Below are positions 1 through 6,748 of a stretch of DNA of 25,385 bases, in pieces. The position numbers were made by a program, and so were the translations under genes. Every line of letters begins with the position of its first letter. The stretch's first letter is position 1. The notes beneath the pieces were generated by a model that searched no databases, had not been told where the DNA came from, and saw only the letters and a program-made list of their open reading frames with translations. The stretch covers positions 1 to 25,385 of the forward strand of contig URVW01000030.1 of the NCBI GenBank assembly GCA_900551435.1. The letters run 5' to 3'. The DNA comes from an uncultured Faecalibacterium sp. Lineage in GTDB: Bacteria > Bacillota > Clostridia > Oscillospirales > Ruminococcaceae.

Positions 1-30
1 GCGGCTTGCGTAATCCACCCGCGCCCACCA
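1..30 (+). tRNA. Possible 3' end of a tRNA-like gene, cut by the window edge
   Basis: The first 30 bases end in CGCGCCC-A-CCA, which has the shape of an acceptor strand, discriminator base and encoded CCA, and the next base begins an A-run and hairpin terminator exactly as after the intact tRNA-Pro at 11337-11412. The part that should be the T-arm (TTGCGTAATCCACC) does not form a regular 5-bp stem with a TTCRANY loop, so this could be a degenerate tRNA, another CCA-ending RNA or a remnant. The inverted copy at 95-110 reads GTTCGAATCCACCCGCG on the minus strand, which is a normal T-loop sequence, and this supports a tRNA origin. The body of the gene lies outside the window. Confidence 0.35.
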
Positions 31-70
31 AAAAAGCTCTAGCGTAATTACTACGCTGGAGCTTTTTGTT
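31..70 (+). terminator. Intrinsic terminator after the tRNA-like end
   Basis: AAAAAGCTC and AGCGTA pair with TACGCT and GAGCTTTTT around the loop ATTAC, with one mismatch, followed by TTGTTTTG. It directly abuts the CCA end, the same arrangement as after tRNA-Pro. Confidence 0.75.
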
Positions 71-94
71 TTGCTTGCGCGTGAGACTCACAAA

Positions 95-110
95 CGCGGG
101 TGGATTCGAA
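95..110 (-). repeat. Inverted copy of the tRNA-like tail
   Basis: CGCGGGTGGATT at 95-106 is the perfect reverse complement of 12-23 in the tRNA-like end. Read on the minus strand, 95-110 gives TTCGAATCCACCCGCG, a canonical T-loop and 3' T-stem. The terminator hairpin lies between the two arms. The same architecture recurs at tRNA-Pro (11389-11404 versus 11460-11475). Confidence 0.7.
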
Positions 111-146
111 CAGCAACGACGACGACCGCTGCCTACGGCCAAAGAC

Positions 147-272
147 TCCCCCGGCCGGGGGAAGATGTCTCAAGGCGACAAAAAGGGGAATACAGGGAGG
201 AGTTGTTGGGGCAGCGTTCTGATTTTTCAAGGCCCCGCCAAGGGGCTGCGGAAAAATCAGCAAACGCAACTC
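147..272. other. Strongly structured non-coding stretch with palindrome and long hairpin
   Basis: 147-162 is a perfect 16-bp palindrome (TCCCCCGGCCGGGGGA). Positions 214-267 form a long hairpin: GCGTT and CTGATTTTTC pair with GAAAAATCAG and AACGC (bulge CA at 261-262), closed by GGCCCC/GGGGCT; GAGTT 200-204 can extend it with AACTC 268-272. No reading frame here looks like a protein. It may be a decayed mobile-element end, a terminator of a lost gene, or a structured RNA; nothing in the sequence decides between these. Confidence 0.55.
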
Positions 273-327
273 GTAAGGCCGGTAGTGTGTATAGGTACTT
301 ATAAAGGTTCGGGTCTGGAGGATAGGA

Positions 328-414
328 ATGTCTACCGTGACGGTTTTACCTGCCGGGAAGGCCAGCAACACACAAAACTCAAATGAGATTTATACTCGCC
401 CAAAGGATTTGTAA
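328..414 (+). pseudogene. Truncated N-terminus resembling a serine recombinase
   Basis: A short frame starts with ATG after CTGGAGGATAGGA, a good ribosome binding site, and reads MSTVTVLPAGKASNTQ and on to residue 28, where TAA ends it. Serine recombinases of Clostridia elements often begin with a similar leader (M-x-x-V-T-V-I/L-P-A) before the catalytic motif AAYCRVSTD; here the frame stops just where that motif would begin. It is therefore probably the surviving start of a deleted integrase gene. The assignment rests on the resemblance of a short leader only, so a small unrelated peptide remains possible. The 13-mer ATAGGAATGTCTA at its start recurs in the remnant after tRNA-Pro (11546-11558). 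Confidence 0.4.
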
Positions 415-488
415 CCCACTTTCAAACTCACTTTGAAAGCAGGGCTAAAAATACAGCTCTGCTCATTGCATCCTTGGAATTTTGTCAT
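415..488. other. Spacer with two small hairpins
   Basis: CTTTCAAA-CTCA-CTTTGAAAG and AGCAGGGC...CAGCTCTGCT can each fold into a small hairpin. No gene is evident. The sequence separates the decayed element from the end of ogt. Confidence 0.4.
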
Positions 489-518
489 GAAAAAACCATG
501 GTGTGTGCATCGTGGTTT
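489..518 (-). terminator. Weak terminator after ogt
   Basis: On the minus strand AAACCA ... TGGTTTTTT follows the ogt stop codon directly. The stem is only about six base pairs, so this is a weak call. Confidence 0.4.
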
Positions 519-1017
519 AGAGCTTCTTAACCTTTTCCAGCATCAGCAGCTTCACCTTTTTATCGATCCCGCCCGCATAGCCGGTCAGGCTTCCGTTTGT
601 GCCGACCACGCGGTGGCAGGGGATGATGATGGAAATTTCATTATGGCCGACTGCGCCGCCTACAGCCTGTGCGGACATTAGGGAAAGGCCGCGCTTTGCG
701 GCCAGCTGCTTTGCCAGCGCGCCGTAGGTCGTGGTCTGACCGTAGGGGATCTGGAGCAGCAGCTCCCACACTTCGTTCTGGAAGGGCGAGCCGATGGGAT
801 GCAGCGGCGGAGTAAAATCCGGCTCCTGACCGCTGAAATAAAGGTCCAGCCAGCGTTTTGCACAAGCCAGCGCGGGCGTTTCCTGTTCGCGGTGGTCGGC
901 GCTCAGGGTCCGCGCAAAATACTTCTGACCGTCGAACCAAAGTCCGGTCAAACCATGCTCGTCTGCGGCCAGCAGGATGCTGCCCAGCGGGGAATTATAG
1001 TGCATGGTATACATCAT
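517..1017 (-). CDS. ogt: Methylated-DNA--protein-cysteine S-methyltransferase
   Basis: A 166-residue suicide alkyltransferase that removes alkyl groups from O6-alkylguanine (and O4-alkylthymine) by moving them to its own cysteine. The C-terminal half holds the family active-site motif IIIPCHRVVGTNG, followed by LTGYAGG, as in Ogt/AdaB proteins; the N-terminal half (MHYNSPLGSILLAADEHGLTGLWF) is the usual degenerate ribonuclease-like domain. Length fits the family (about 160-180). Two adjacent ATG codons start the frame; AAAGGAG lies 10 bases before the first and 13 before the second, so either may be used. It stands alone on the minus strand, divergent from the kinase-like gene, with a TATAAT box upstream. 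No Ada-type regulatory domain is attached. Confidence 0.95.
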   Translation of the reverse strand: MMYTMHYNSPLGSILLAADEHGLTGLWFDGQKYFARTLSADHREQETPALACAKRWLDLYFSGQEPDFTPPLHPIGSPFQNEVWELLLQIPYGQTTTYGALAKQLAAKRGLSLMSAQAVGGAVGHNEISIIIPCHRVVGTNGSLTGYAGGIDKKVKLLMLEKVKKL

Positions 1018-1063
1018 CGGTTCGCAGCTCCTTTCCTTTTCGTGCGTCCTCTGCTATACTAGG

Positions 1064-1090
1064 ATTATAACACGATTTCGCCGAAAAGCT
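1064..1090 (-). promoter_or_regulatory. Probable ogt promoter
   Basis: The minus strand carries a perfect TATAAT (plus 1064-1069), about 45 bases upstream of the ogt start. No good -35 hexamer is seen at the expected distance. Confidence 0.45.
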
Positions 1091-1152
1091 TCCAATAAAA
1101 TTGCGAAATCAGCTCGAAATAAAACAAAATTTGGCTCAAAAGGGGGCTTTGG

Positions 1153-1887
1153 ATGATTCTGTCGCTGCAAGGCTGTATGGCGGTCGGAAAGACGACGGCG
1201 GTGCGCTATCTGCAGGAACATGCGCCCTACATCCACGTCAGCGCCGAGGACACCCGCGCGGTCATCGAAGAGGTCCGTCGGCGGAAGATGGACAAAAACT
1301 GCTATCCGGATTATCTGGAAATTCAGAAGCTTTGGCTGCAAAATGAAGTCACCCGCTATCAAAAAGCAGTCCGTTACCCGTGCAGCATCATGGATTTTGG
1401 TGCGGAGGAGATCGAGTTCTACACGCTGAATTACCCCAAAAGCATCGGCGCAGACTGGGAAGTGGAGAATGCGCTCAAACCGGAGCTGGAAGCCGTCCGG
1501 GCCTGTCTGCCGGACCGCATCCTGTTTCTGGATGCCTCGGAAGAGGTCCTGCGCCAGCACAAGGAACAGGACACGACGCGGAGCCGGACGTTTTTCGAGC
1601 AGTATCTGACCACGCTGCTTCCGCTGAAGCGGCAATGGTTCGCCGGAAGAGAAAACGTGGATGTTCTATCGGTAGATGGCTTGTCCGCGCAGCAGGTCGG
1701 CGAAAAGGTCCGGAAGTGGTGCGATGAGTGCATCCGAAACGGTGTACATGCCGCCGGTGCGCTGGATGTGAAGCTGACGGAAGAGGACATGGCATCTCTG
1801 GAAAAATGCTATCTGCCGCACCCCATCGTGGGAGCCATCAACGCAAATCCGCCGCAGGGCGTGCTTTTGCTGGACGAGAAGAAATAA
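1153..1887 (+). CDS. P-loop kinase-like protein with an aldo/keto reductase-like C-terminal tail
   Basis: A 244-residue protein with a clear Walker A motif near the start (QGCMAVGKTTAV, residues 6-17), a segment SAEDTRAVIEEVRRRK after it, and IMDFGAEE and RILFLDASEEVLRQH further on, in the order seen in AAA/nucleoside-kinase-like P-loop proteins; the substrate cannot be told. Residues of about 200-244 (ALDVKLTEEDMASLEKCYLP, then HPIVGA) do not look like a kinase; they resemble the extreme C-terminus of aldo/keto reductases (LDxxLTxEDxxxLExxYxPHxxVGA). A fusion or recombination scar is the simplest reading. GGGGG lies 6 bases before ATG; a weak TTGCGA/CAAAAT pair at 1101-1130 might be its promoter. 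Divergent from ogt. Confidence 0.75.
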   Translation: MILSLQGCMAVGKTTAVRYLQEHAPYIHVSAEDTRAVIEEVRRRKMDKNCYPDYLEIQKLWLQNEVTRYQKAVRYPCSIMDFGAEEIEFYTLNYPKSIGADWEVENALKPELEAVRACLPDRILFLDASEEVLRQHKEQDTTRSRTFFEQYLTTLLPLKRQWFAGRENVDVLSVDGLSAQQVGEKVRKWCDECIRNGVHAAGALDVKLTEEDMASLEKCYLPHPIVGAINANPPQGVLLLDEKK

Positions 1888-1917
1888 GCGGAAACTGTGA
1901 AAACCAAACTCCGGTCC

Positions 1918-1946
1918 TTGCCCCCGCCTGAGAGGTGTGCTAAACT
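1918..1946 (+). promoter_or_regulatory. Probable promoter of the first SpoIID-like gene
   Basis: TTGCCC and TAAACT are separated by 17 bases; the start codon lies 33 bases downstream. Confidence 0.5.
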
Positions 1947-1979
1947 GAAAGAAAAAACGCTTTACGGGAGGAAACCGAG

Positions 1980-3050
1980 TTGAAGGATTTTTCATTGTTT
2001 GCCCGCCGCGCGGCGGCGCTGGTTCTGGCTTTGGTGCTGGTCTGCACGGCTGTTCCGGCGGCATTTGCAGAGGGGACAGGGGAGGCGTCCCATCCGACGA
2101 CCATCGGTGGGGCAGACACGACGCTGATCCCGGACGAAGAAGAAAACTGCCTGAGCTGGCTGTTCGGCTCCAAAGATACCATCACGATGCCCTATCTGAA
2201 CATCAAGGGCAAGGGTCTGCGTCGGAACGTGACGCTGAATCTGGTGGACTGCCTTGTGGGCATCACCTATACCGAGCTTGGCTCCATCGGAAGCTACGTC
2301 AGCGCCTCGGCGGCCCAACAGGCGTGGAAGGCACAGGCCGTGGCCATCCATTCCTATTTGGAGTACCATAAACAGTACGGTTCTTCGGCCAACGCTTTGA
2401 TCTACACCCCGGTGAGCGACATCCCGTCCTCCACGCGGGAAGCCATCCGCAAGGCGGTGGAGCCGGTCAAGGACGAAGTCCTGACCTACAACGGCTCGGT
2501 CATCGATGCGGTGTGGTCGGCCAGCGCGGGCTATAACACCCAGACCGGCGTATACGGGACCTGTTCCAGTTTGGATGCATGGGGCAGCGACGTGCCCTAT
2601 CTGCAGAGCGTGGCCAGCCCCTATGAGGAGCAGTACCATAACCTCATGCGCCGGATGATCGGCAAGGACTACCGCTATACCGAATACACCGACAGCCGGA
2701 CCGGCGAAGCCTACTGGGACGCCGACACGACCCAGAAGGACCTCGGCGGCTATGTGAAGTATAACACGTTCACCTCCAATGGCCGGAGCTACCGCTATAT
2801 CGGGCAGTTCGTCAGCTCCCGCTACTGCTTCGATTTCAGCACCGACGAGAACGGCACGCCCGTCATGAACTACTACGGCTATGGCCACGGCGTCGGCATG
2901 AGCCAGTGCGGCTTGGTGGGCTATGCCAACGAAAAGGGCATGAACTATAAGAACATTCTGAAACATTACTATTCCGGCGCGTCCATCGGCACGGTGGGCA
3001 GCGGCTCGGGCGGCCTGTTCGGCTGGCTGAGAAGTCTGCTTGGCCTGTAA
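1980..3050 (+). CDS. Secreted SpoIID/LytB-domain protein, first copy
   Basis: A 356-residue exported protein. Start is a TTG preceded by GGGAGGAAACCGAG. Residues 1-30 form a signal peptide (basic start, hydrophobic AALVLALVLVCTAVPAAFA). The rest is a SpoIID/LytB domain: TELGSIG with a glutamate at the place of the catalytic acid of SpoIID lytic transglycosylases, AWKAQAVAIHSYLEYH, a SASAGYNT segment, and near the end the diagnostic YGYGHGVGMSQCG. Known relatives cut glycan strands of peptidoglycan (SpoIID, with denuded-stem preference) or enhance amidases (LytB); which applies is not visible. The protein ends with a Gly/Ser-rich stretch and GLFGWLRSLLGL. It is likely monocistronic with its own promoter. 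A second, more canonical SpoIID-like gene lies at 21779-22789. Confidence 0.88.
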   Translation: MKDFSLFARRAAALVLALVLVCTAVPAAFAEGTGEASHPTTIGGADTTLIPDEEENCLSWLFGSKDTITMPYLNIKGKGLRRNVTLNLVDCLVGITYTELGSIGSYVSASAAQQAWKAQAVAIHSYLEYHKQYGSSANALIYTPVSDIPSSTREAIRKAVEPVKDEVLTYNGSVIDAVWSASAGYNTQTGVYGTCSSLDAWGSDVPYLQSVASPYEEQYHNLMRRMIGKDYRYTEYTDSRTGEAYWDADTTQKDLGGYVKYNTFTSNGRSYRYIGQFVSSRYCFDFSTDENGTPVMNYYGYGHGVGMSQCGLVGYANEKGMNYKNILKHYYSGASIGTVGSGSGGLFGWLRSLLGL

Positions 3051-3083
3051 GGCTGGAAAGCAAAAGGAATTGTGGAAAAAAGC

Positions 3084-3112
3084 TTCTCAAACAGGGCGGA
3101 ATCTGGTATACT
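3084..3112 (+). promoter_or_regulatory. Probable promoter of the glycosyltransferase pair
   Basis: TTCTCA and a near-consensus TATACT are spaced by 17 bases, 61 bases before the start codon chosen for the next gene. Confidence 0.5.
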
Positions 3113-3173
3113 ATATTAGTTTGTAAAATGCGAATGTACGATGTGCGTCGTGCAGAGAAGTGGAGAAATCAGA

Positions 3174-5606
3174 ATGCAGTTGGAGAAAGAAACGGAAACG
3201 AGACAGGAAGCCGAGCGCTGCCGGTTATTGGCGCAGCGGATCGCAGAGGAAGCGGCTCCTGCATCGGCAGCGGTCTATGGTGCGGAGAACGAGTCCCTGC
3301 AAAAAGCCCTGCACCGCGCGGGCGTTCGAGCAGATGCGTGGACGGTGGCGGCAAAGGAACAGCCGGAGCTTCTGATCGTGGAGGACCCGGCATTCGAGGA
3401 ACTGCCGTCAGTCCTGTCGGAGAAGGTCCTGCTGGTCTGCACGGACAGCGCCAATCTGGCGGATTGGGCCGAGAAGCTGGCCCAGCGCGGCTATTACCGC
3501 GACATGAGCTGGCGCAGCCGGGGCCGTGCCCAGCAGTCGGCGCTGTTCTGCAAGGTCCAGCCGGGAGAGCTGGCCATGGTCCGCGGCTATGAGCAGGAGA
3601 TGGACGTCCTGCGGGACCGGATGGTCCGTGCCGAGCGGACCTGCAGCGAGGAAGCCGCCCTCATCGAGCGGCTCCGCAACGACCTTTCCCTCAGCCGCAG
3701 CCACGAAAAGCAGCTGGAAGAGACCCTGAACGAGGTCACGAATTCGACGTTCTGGAAGATGACCTGGCCCGCCCGCTATGTGGTCAGCAAGAGCCGCCAG
3801 CTGTGGCACACCTTTCCGCTCTTCGTGTTCCTGAGCGAACTGCGCCATGAGGGCGTTTCCGGCATGATGGAAAAAGCCCGCGCCCGCCGCGAGTATGCGG
3901 CGCTGTTCCCGGGCAGGACCCTGCGGGCAGACCGGCTGGCTCCGGTCGAGCTGCTGGTGCGTCAGGCGGGAGATCAGCCCGCCGGACCCAAGATCAGCAT
4001 CGTGGTCCCGCTGTACAACACCCCGCTGAATTTCCTCGAAGAGCTGCTGGATTCGGTCGTGAACCAGACTTACCAGAACTGGGAGCTGTGCTGTGTGGAT
4101 GCGGGCAAAGATGCCGCTGTGGGTCAGAAGGTGCTGGCCCGCGCCAAGGCAGACCCGCGCATCCGGTATCAGAAGCTGGAAAAGAATGAGCTGATCCCCG
4201 GCAACACCAACAAGGGCATCGAGATGGCCACCGGCGAATACATCGCCTTGTTGGACCATGACGATATCCTGCATCCCTGCGCGCTGTGGTATGTGGCGAA
4301 AGCCATTGCCGAGCAGAAGGCCGACTTCGTTTACACCGACGAGGCCACCTTTGAGGGCGAGGTGGAGAATGTGGTCCTCTACCACTTCAAGCCGGACTTC
4401 ATGCTGGACAATCTCCGCTCCAACAACTACATCTGCCACCTGACCACCTTCAGCCGTGCGCTGATGGAACGTTCCGGCGGCGGCGAGCGGATGGAGTACA
4501 ACGGCAGTCAGGATTACGACCTCTTCCTCCGCCTGACCGAACAGGCCGAAAAGATCGTCCACATCCCGCACGCGCTGTACTACTGGCGTTCCAGCCCGGG
4601 CAGCACGGCGGCGGATATCTCGGCCAAGACCTACTGCATCGATGCGGGCATCGCCTCGCTGAAGGCGCACTATGCCCGCTGCGGCGTGGAAGTGGATGAC
4701 GTCACCCTCATCCCCGGAACGCCCGGTTACTACAAGACCGATTACACCCTGAAGGATCCGGGCCGGGTGAGCATCCTCATCCCGACCTGCGACCATATCA
4801 AGGATCTGGAACTGTGCGTGGAGTCTATCTATGACCGCACGACCTATCCGGATTTTGAACTCATCATCATCGAAAACAACAGCAAGCAGCCCGAGACCTT
4901 CCGCGCGTATGAGCGGATGGAGAAAGAGCACCCGGACAACCTCCATGTCGTCACATGGGAGGGCAAGGGCTTCAACTACAGCGCCCTGAACAACTTCGGC
5001 GAGAAGTTCGCCACCGGCGAATATCTGCTGCTCCTCAACAACGATACGGAAGTCATCACCCCCAACTGGCTGGAAGAAATGGTCATGTACGCCCAGCAGA
5101 AGCGGGTGGGCTGTGTGGGCGCAAAGCTGCTCTACCCCGATGAAACCATCCAGCATGCCGGTGTCGGCTTTGGCATCGGCGGCGTGGCGGGCCATCTGCA
5201 CAAGTATTTCCCGGCGGCGTCCGATGGCTACATGGGCCGCCTGAACTATGTGCAGGATGTCTACGGCGATACCGCCGCCTGTCTGCTCATCCGCCGCGAG
5301 ATCTACAAGGAAGTCAACGGTCTGGACGAGAGCTTTGCGGTGGCGTTCAACGATGTGGATTTCTGTGTCCGCGTCCGCGAAGCCGGTTATACCAATGTCT
5401 TTACGCCGTTTGCCCAGCTCTACCACTACGAGAGCAAGAGCCGCGGCATGGAGGACAACCCCGAAAAGCAGAAGCGCTTCCAAGGCGAGGTCCTGCGCTT
5501 TCAGGCGCGCTGGGGCGATCTGCTGGCCAAGGGCGACCCCTGCACCAATCCCAACTTTGACATCCAGCGCGAGGACTTCAGCCTGAAGATCCTGCCGCTG
5601 GAATAA
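3174..5606 (+). CDS. Two-domain GT2 glycosyltransferase
   Basis: About 810 residues; ATG at 3174 is preferred over an upstream in-frame ATG at 3141 because GTGGAG lies just before it. Residues 1-130 form an unrecognised alpha/beta segment; 140-190 is charged and helical, probably coiled coil, leading to FWKMTWPARYV, a linker typical of multi-domain polysaccharide transferases. GT2 domain 1 starts near residue 271 (PKISIVVPLYNTP), with LDHDD near 360 (the DxD metal site) and GSQDYDLFLRL near 443. GT2 domain 2 starts near 530 (RVSILIPTCDH), with LLLNNDTEV near 621 and NDVDFCVRVREAGY near 726. Each domain probably adds one sugar to a surface polysaccharide on the cytoplasmic face. In domain 1 the usual DDGS is DAGKD. 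A 73-base gap separates it from the next transferase, probably one operon. Confidence 0.9.
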   Translation: MQLEKETETRQEAERCRLLAQRIAEEAAPASAAVYGAENESLQKALHRAGVRADAWTVAAKEQPELLIVEDPAFEELPSVLSEKVLLVCTDSANLADWAEKLAQRGYYRDMSWRSRGRAQQSALFCKVQPGELAMVRGYEQEMDVLRDRMVRAERTCSEEAALIERLRNDLSLSRSHEKQLEETLNEVTNSTFWKMTWPARYVVSKSRQLWHTFPLFVFLSELRHEGVSGMMEKARARREYAALFPGRTLRADRLAPVELLVRQAGDQPAGPKISIVVPLYNTPLNFLEELLDSVVNQTYQNWELCCVDAGKDAAVGQKVLARAKADPRIRYQKLEKNELIPGNTNKGIEMATGEYIALLDHDDILHPCALWYVAKAIAEQKADFVYTDEATFEGEVENVVLYHFKPDFMLDNLRSNNYICHLTTFSRALMERSGGGERMEYNGSQDYDLFLRLTEQAEKIVHIPHALYYWRSSPGSTAADISAKTYCIDAGIASLKAHYARCGVEVDDVTLIPGTPGYYKTDYTLKDPGRVSILIPTCDHIKDLELCVESIYDRTTYPDFELIIIENNSKQPETFRAYERMEKEHPDNLHVVTWEGKGFNYSALNNFGEKFATGEYLLLLNNDTEVITPNWLEEMVMYAQQKRVGCVGAKLLYPDETIQHAGVGFGIGGVAGHLHKYFPAASDGYMGRLNYVQDVYGDTAACLLIRREIYKEVNGLDESFAVAFNDVDFCVRVREAGYTNVFTPFAQLYHYESKSRGMEDNPEKQKRFQGEVLRFQARWGDLLAKGDPCTNPNFDIQREDFSLKILPLE

Positions 5607-5640
5607 ACCTCTCCGCCACGCTTCGTGCACGAAGAGGGCC
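5606..5640. repeat. Short hairpin repeat fragment between glycosyltransferase genes
   Basis: AACCTCTCCGCCACG followed by the perfect palindrome CTTCGTGCACGAAG (5620-5633) resembles the start of the hairpin repeats at 8565-8697 and 12675-12711 (AACCTCTC...). Probably a decayed member of that family. Confidence 0.4.
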
Positions 5641-5679
5641 GAAGTGGGAGACTCTGCGGCAGAGAAGAGGAGAATCTAT

Positions 5680-6471
5680 TTGAAACTATCAGCATGTATC
5701 GTTGTTTATAACGGGGCCGGCGAAGCGGTCAAGGCGGCGCAGACGGTATTGCAATTCACCCGCCGCCACCCGCTGACCCTTTATCTGGTGGACAACGCCA
5801 GCCCGGACGGGAGCGGCAAAAAGCTGGAACAGGCCGTCGAAAGCGGTTTGCTCTGCCCGCAGGAAGGGCAGAACGTCGTGGTGCATTGCCGCACCGAGAA
5901 CGGCGGCTTCGGCACGGGCCACAATATGGTCCTGCCGGAACTGGACAGCGACTATCATTTCATCCTGAACCCGGATATCCAGCTGACGGCGGACACCCTC
6001 AGCGACCTTGCCGACTGGATGGACCAGCACCCGGACGCCGTGATGGCCCGCCCGTCTCTGGTGTTCCCGGATGGCCGCCCTCAGCAGCTCCCGCTCCGCC
6101 GGTGTGCTCTGCGGCCGATGGTCTACCGTCAGCTGCCCTGCCTGAAGTTCTGGGCAAAGTACAACGACGCCTATCTGATGGCCGACAAGGACCTTTCCCA
6201 GCCGACCGAGATCGAATTCTGCACCGGAAGTTTCTCGGCGGTCCGCACCAGCGCGTTCCGCGCCGTGGGCGGGTTCGATGAAAAATACTTCATGTACGTC
6301 GAGGACGCCGACCTGACCCAGAAGATGCTGACGCAGGGCAAAGCGTATCTTGTGCCGCAGTTCACGGCCATCCATGCATGGCATCGCGCGGCGCACCGCA
6401 GCCTGAAGCCGGCGCTCTGGCAGACCGGAAACCTTCTGCGCTATTTCTCCAAGTGGGGCTTCCGGTGGTAA
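5680..6471 (+). CDS. GT2 glycosyltransferase, probable rhamnosyltransferase (WbbL-like)
   Basis: About 263 residues. The frame is open from an upstream GTG at 5644, but TTG at 5680 has GAGGAG seven bases before it and begins KLSACIVVYNGAG, the usual first strand of a GT2 fold. Motifs follow the WbbL/rhamnosyltransferase pattern: LVDNASPDGS, ENGGFGTGHN, FILNPDIQL in place of DxD, EFCTGSFSAVRTSAFRAVGG, FDEKYFMYVEDADLTQK, then AIHAWHRAAHRS. Such enzymes move rhamnose from dTDP-L-rhamnose to a lipid-linked GlcNAc or growing glycan. The dTDP-rhamnose genes start 278 bases downstream, which fits the role. A strong terminator follows the gene. Confidence 0.85.
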   Translation: MKLSACIVVYNGAGEAVKAAQTVLQFTRRHPLTLYLVDNASPDGSGKKLEQAVESGLLCPQEGQNVVVHCRTENGGFGTGHNMVLPELDSDYHFILNPDIQLTADTLSDLADWMDQHPDAVMARPSLVFPDGRPQQLPLRRCALRPMVYRQLPCLKFWAKYNDAYLMADKDLSQPTEIEFCTGSFSAVRTSAFRAVGGFDEKYFMYVEDADLTQKMLTQGKAYLVPQFTAIHAWHRAAHRSLKPALWQTGNLLRYFSKWGFRW

Positions 6472-6473
6472 GA

Positions 6474-6513
6474 CCCCTCTCCGGCAAGCCTCCCGAAAGG
6501 GGAGTTCTGGCGG
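6474..6513. repeat. Hairpin repeat of the CCCCTCTCCG type
   Basis: ACCCCTCTCCGGCAAG, then CTCCC-GAAA-GGGGAG and TTCTGGCGG. It shares the pyrimidine-rich start and the inner CTCCC/GGGGAG hairpin with the longer repeat at 8565-8697. Confidence 0.4.
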
Positions 6514-6533
6514 TGAAAAATCCGAAATGCAAC

Positions 6534-6593
6534 GCAAGAAAGAACCCGATGCAGAAAAATTTTCTGTATTGTGCGGTTCTTTCTTGCTTTTTT
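6534..6593 (+). terminator. Strong terminator ending the glycosyltransferase operon
   Basis: GCAAGAAAGAACC pairs perfectly with GGTTCTTTCTTGC, with an inner CAGAAAA/TTTTCTG stem, followed by six T. It separates the transferase genes from rfbA. Confidence 0.85.
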
Positions 6594-6675
6594 ATGGATT
6601 TGATAGTAGAATAAAGTGTAAAACTATCTGCGGTGGTGCAAAAGCCCCGGCAGAGCGGGTTTTCATGCAACTTTG

Positions 6676-6704
6676 TTGACAGCGGACGCAGCTCCGCTTT
6701 GAAT
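6676..6704 (+). promoter_or_regulatory. Probable rfb promoter with a palindrome filling the spacer
   Basis: TTGACA (6676-6681) is followed at 17 bases by TTGAAT. The spacer is almost entirely the inverted repeat AGCGGA-CGCAGC-TCCGCT (6681-6698), which could be an operator. The -10 match is weak. Confidence 0.45.
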
Positions 6705-6748
6705 TAAGCTGCACAACTTTTTTCAAGAATAAAAGGAGTGCACAAATT

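Noticed and set aside
51..371. A 106-codon minus-strand frame and overlapping plus-strand frames across the first 400 bases
   Set aside because: They run through the terminator, the inverted tRNA copy and the hairpin, lack ribosome binding sites and have no protein-like composition; only the short frame at 328-414 has a good start context.
66..414. Possible tmRNA, because GGATTCGAA resembles the conserved GGATTCGAC near a tmRNA 5' end and a CCA end lies nearby
   Set aside because: No tag-like open frame ending in ALAA follows, the CCA end is upstream rather than downstream, and the match is fully explained by an inverted T-loop.
3408..5630. A 740-codon minus-strand frame opposite the large glycosyltransferase
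   Set aside because: Antisense shadow; no family motif, no ribosome binding site, and the plus strand has two full GT2 domains.
6641..6664. AAAAGCCC...GGGTTTT hairpin upstream of the rfb promoter as a terminator or riboswitch
   Set aside because: Short imperfect stem, only four T, and a strong terminator already lies just upstream; no riboswitch family features.
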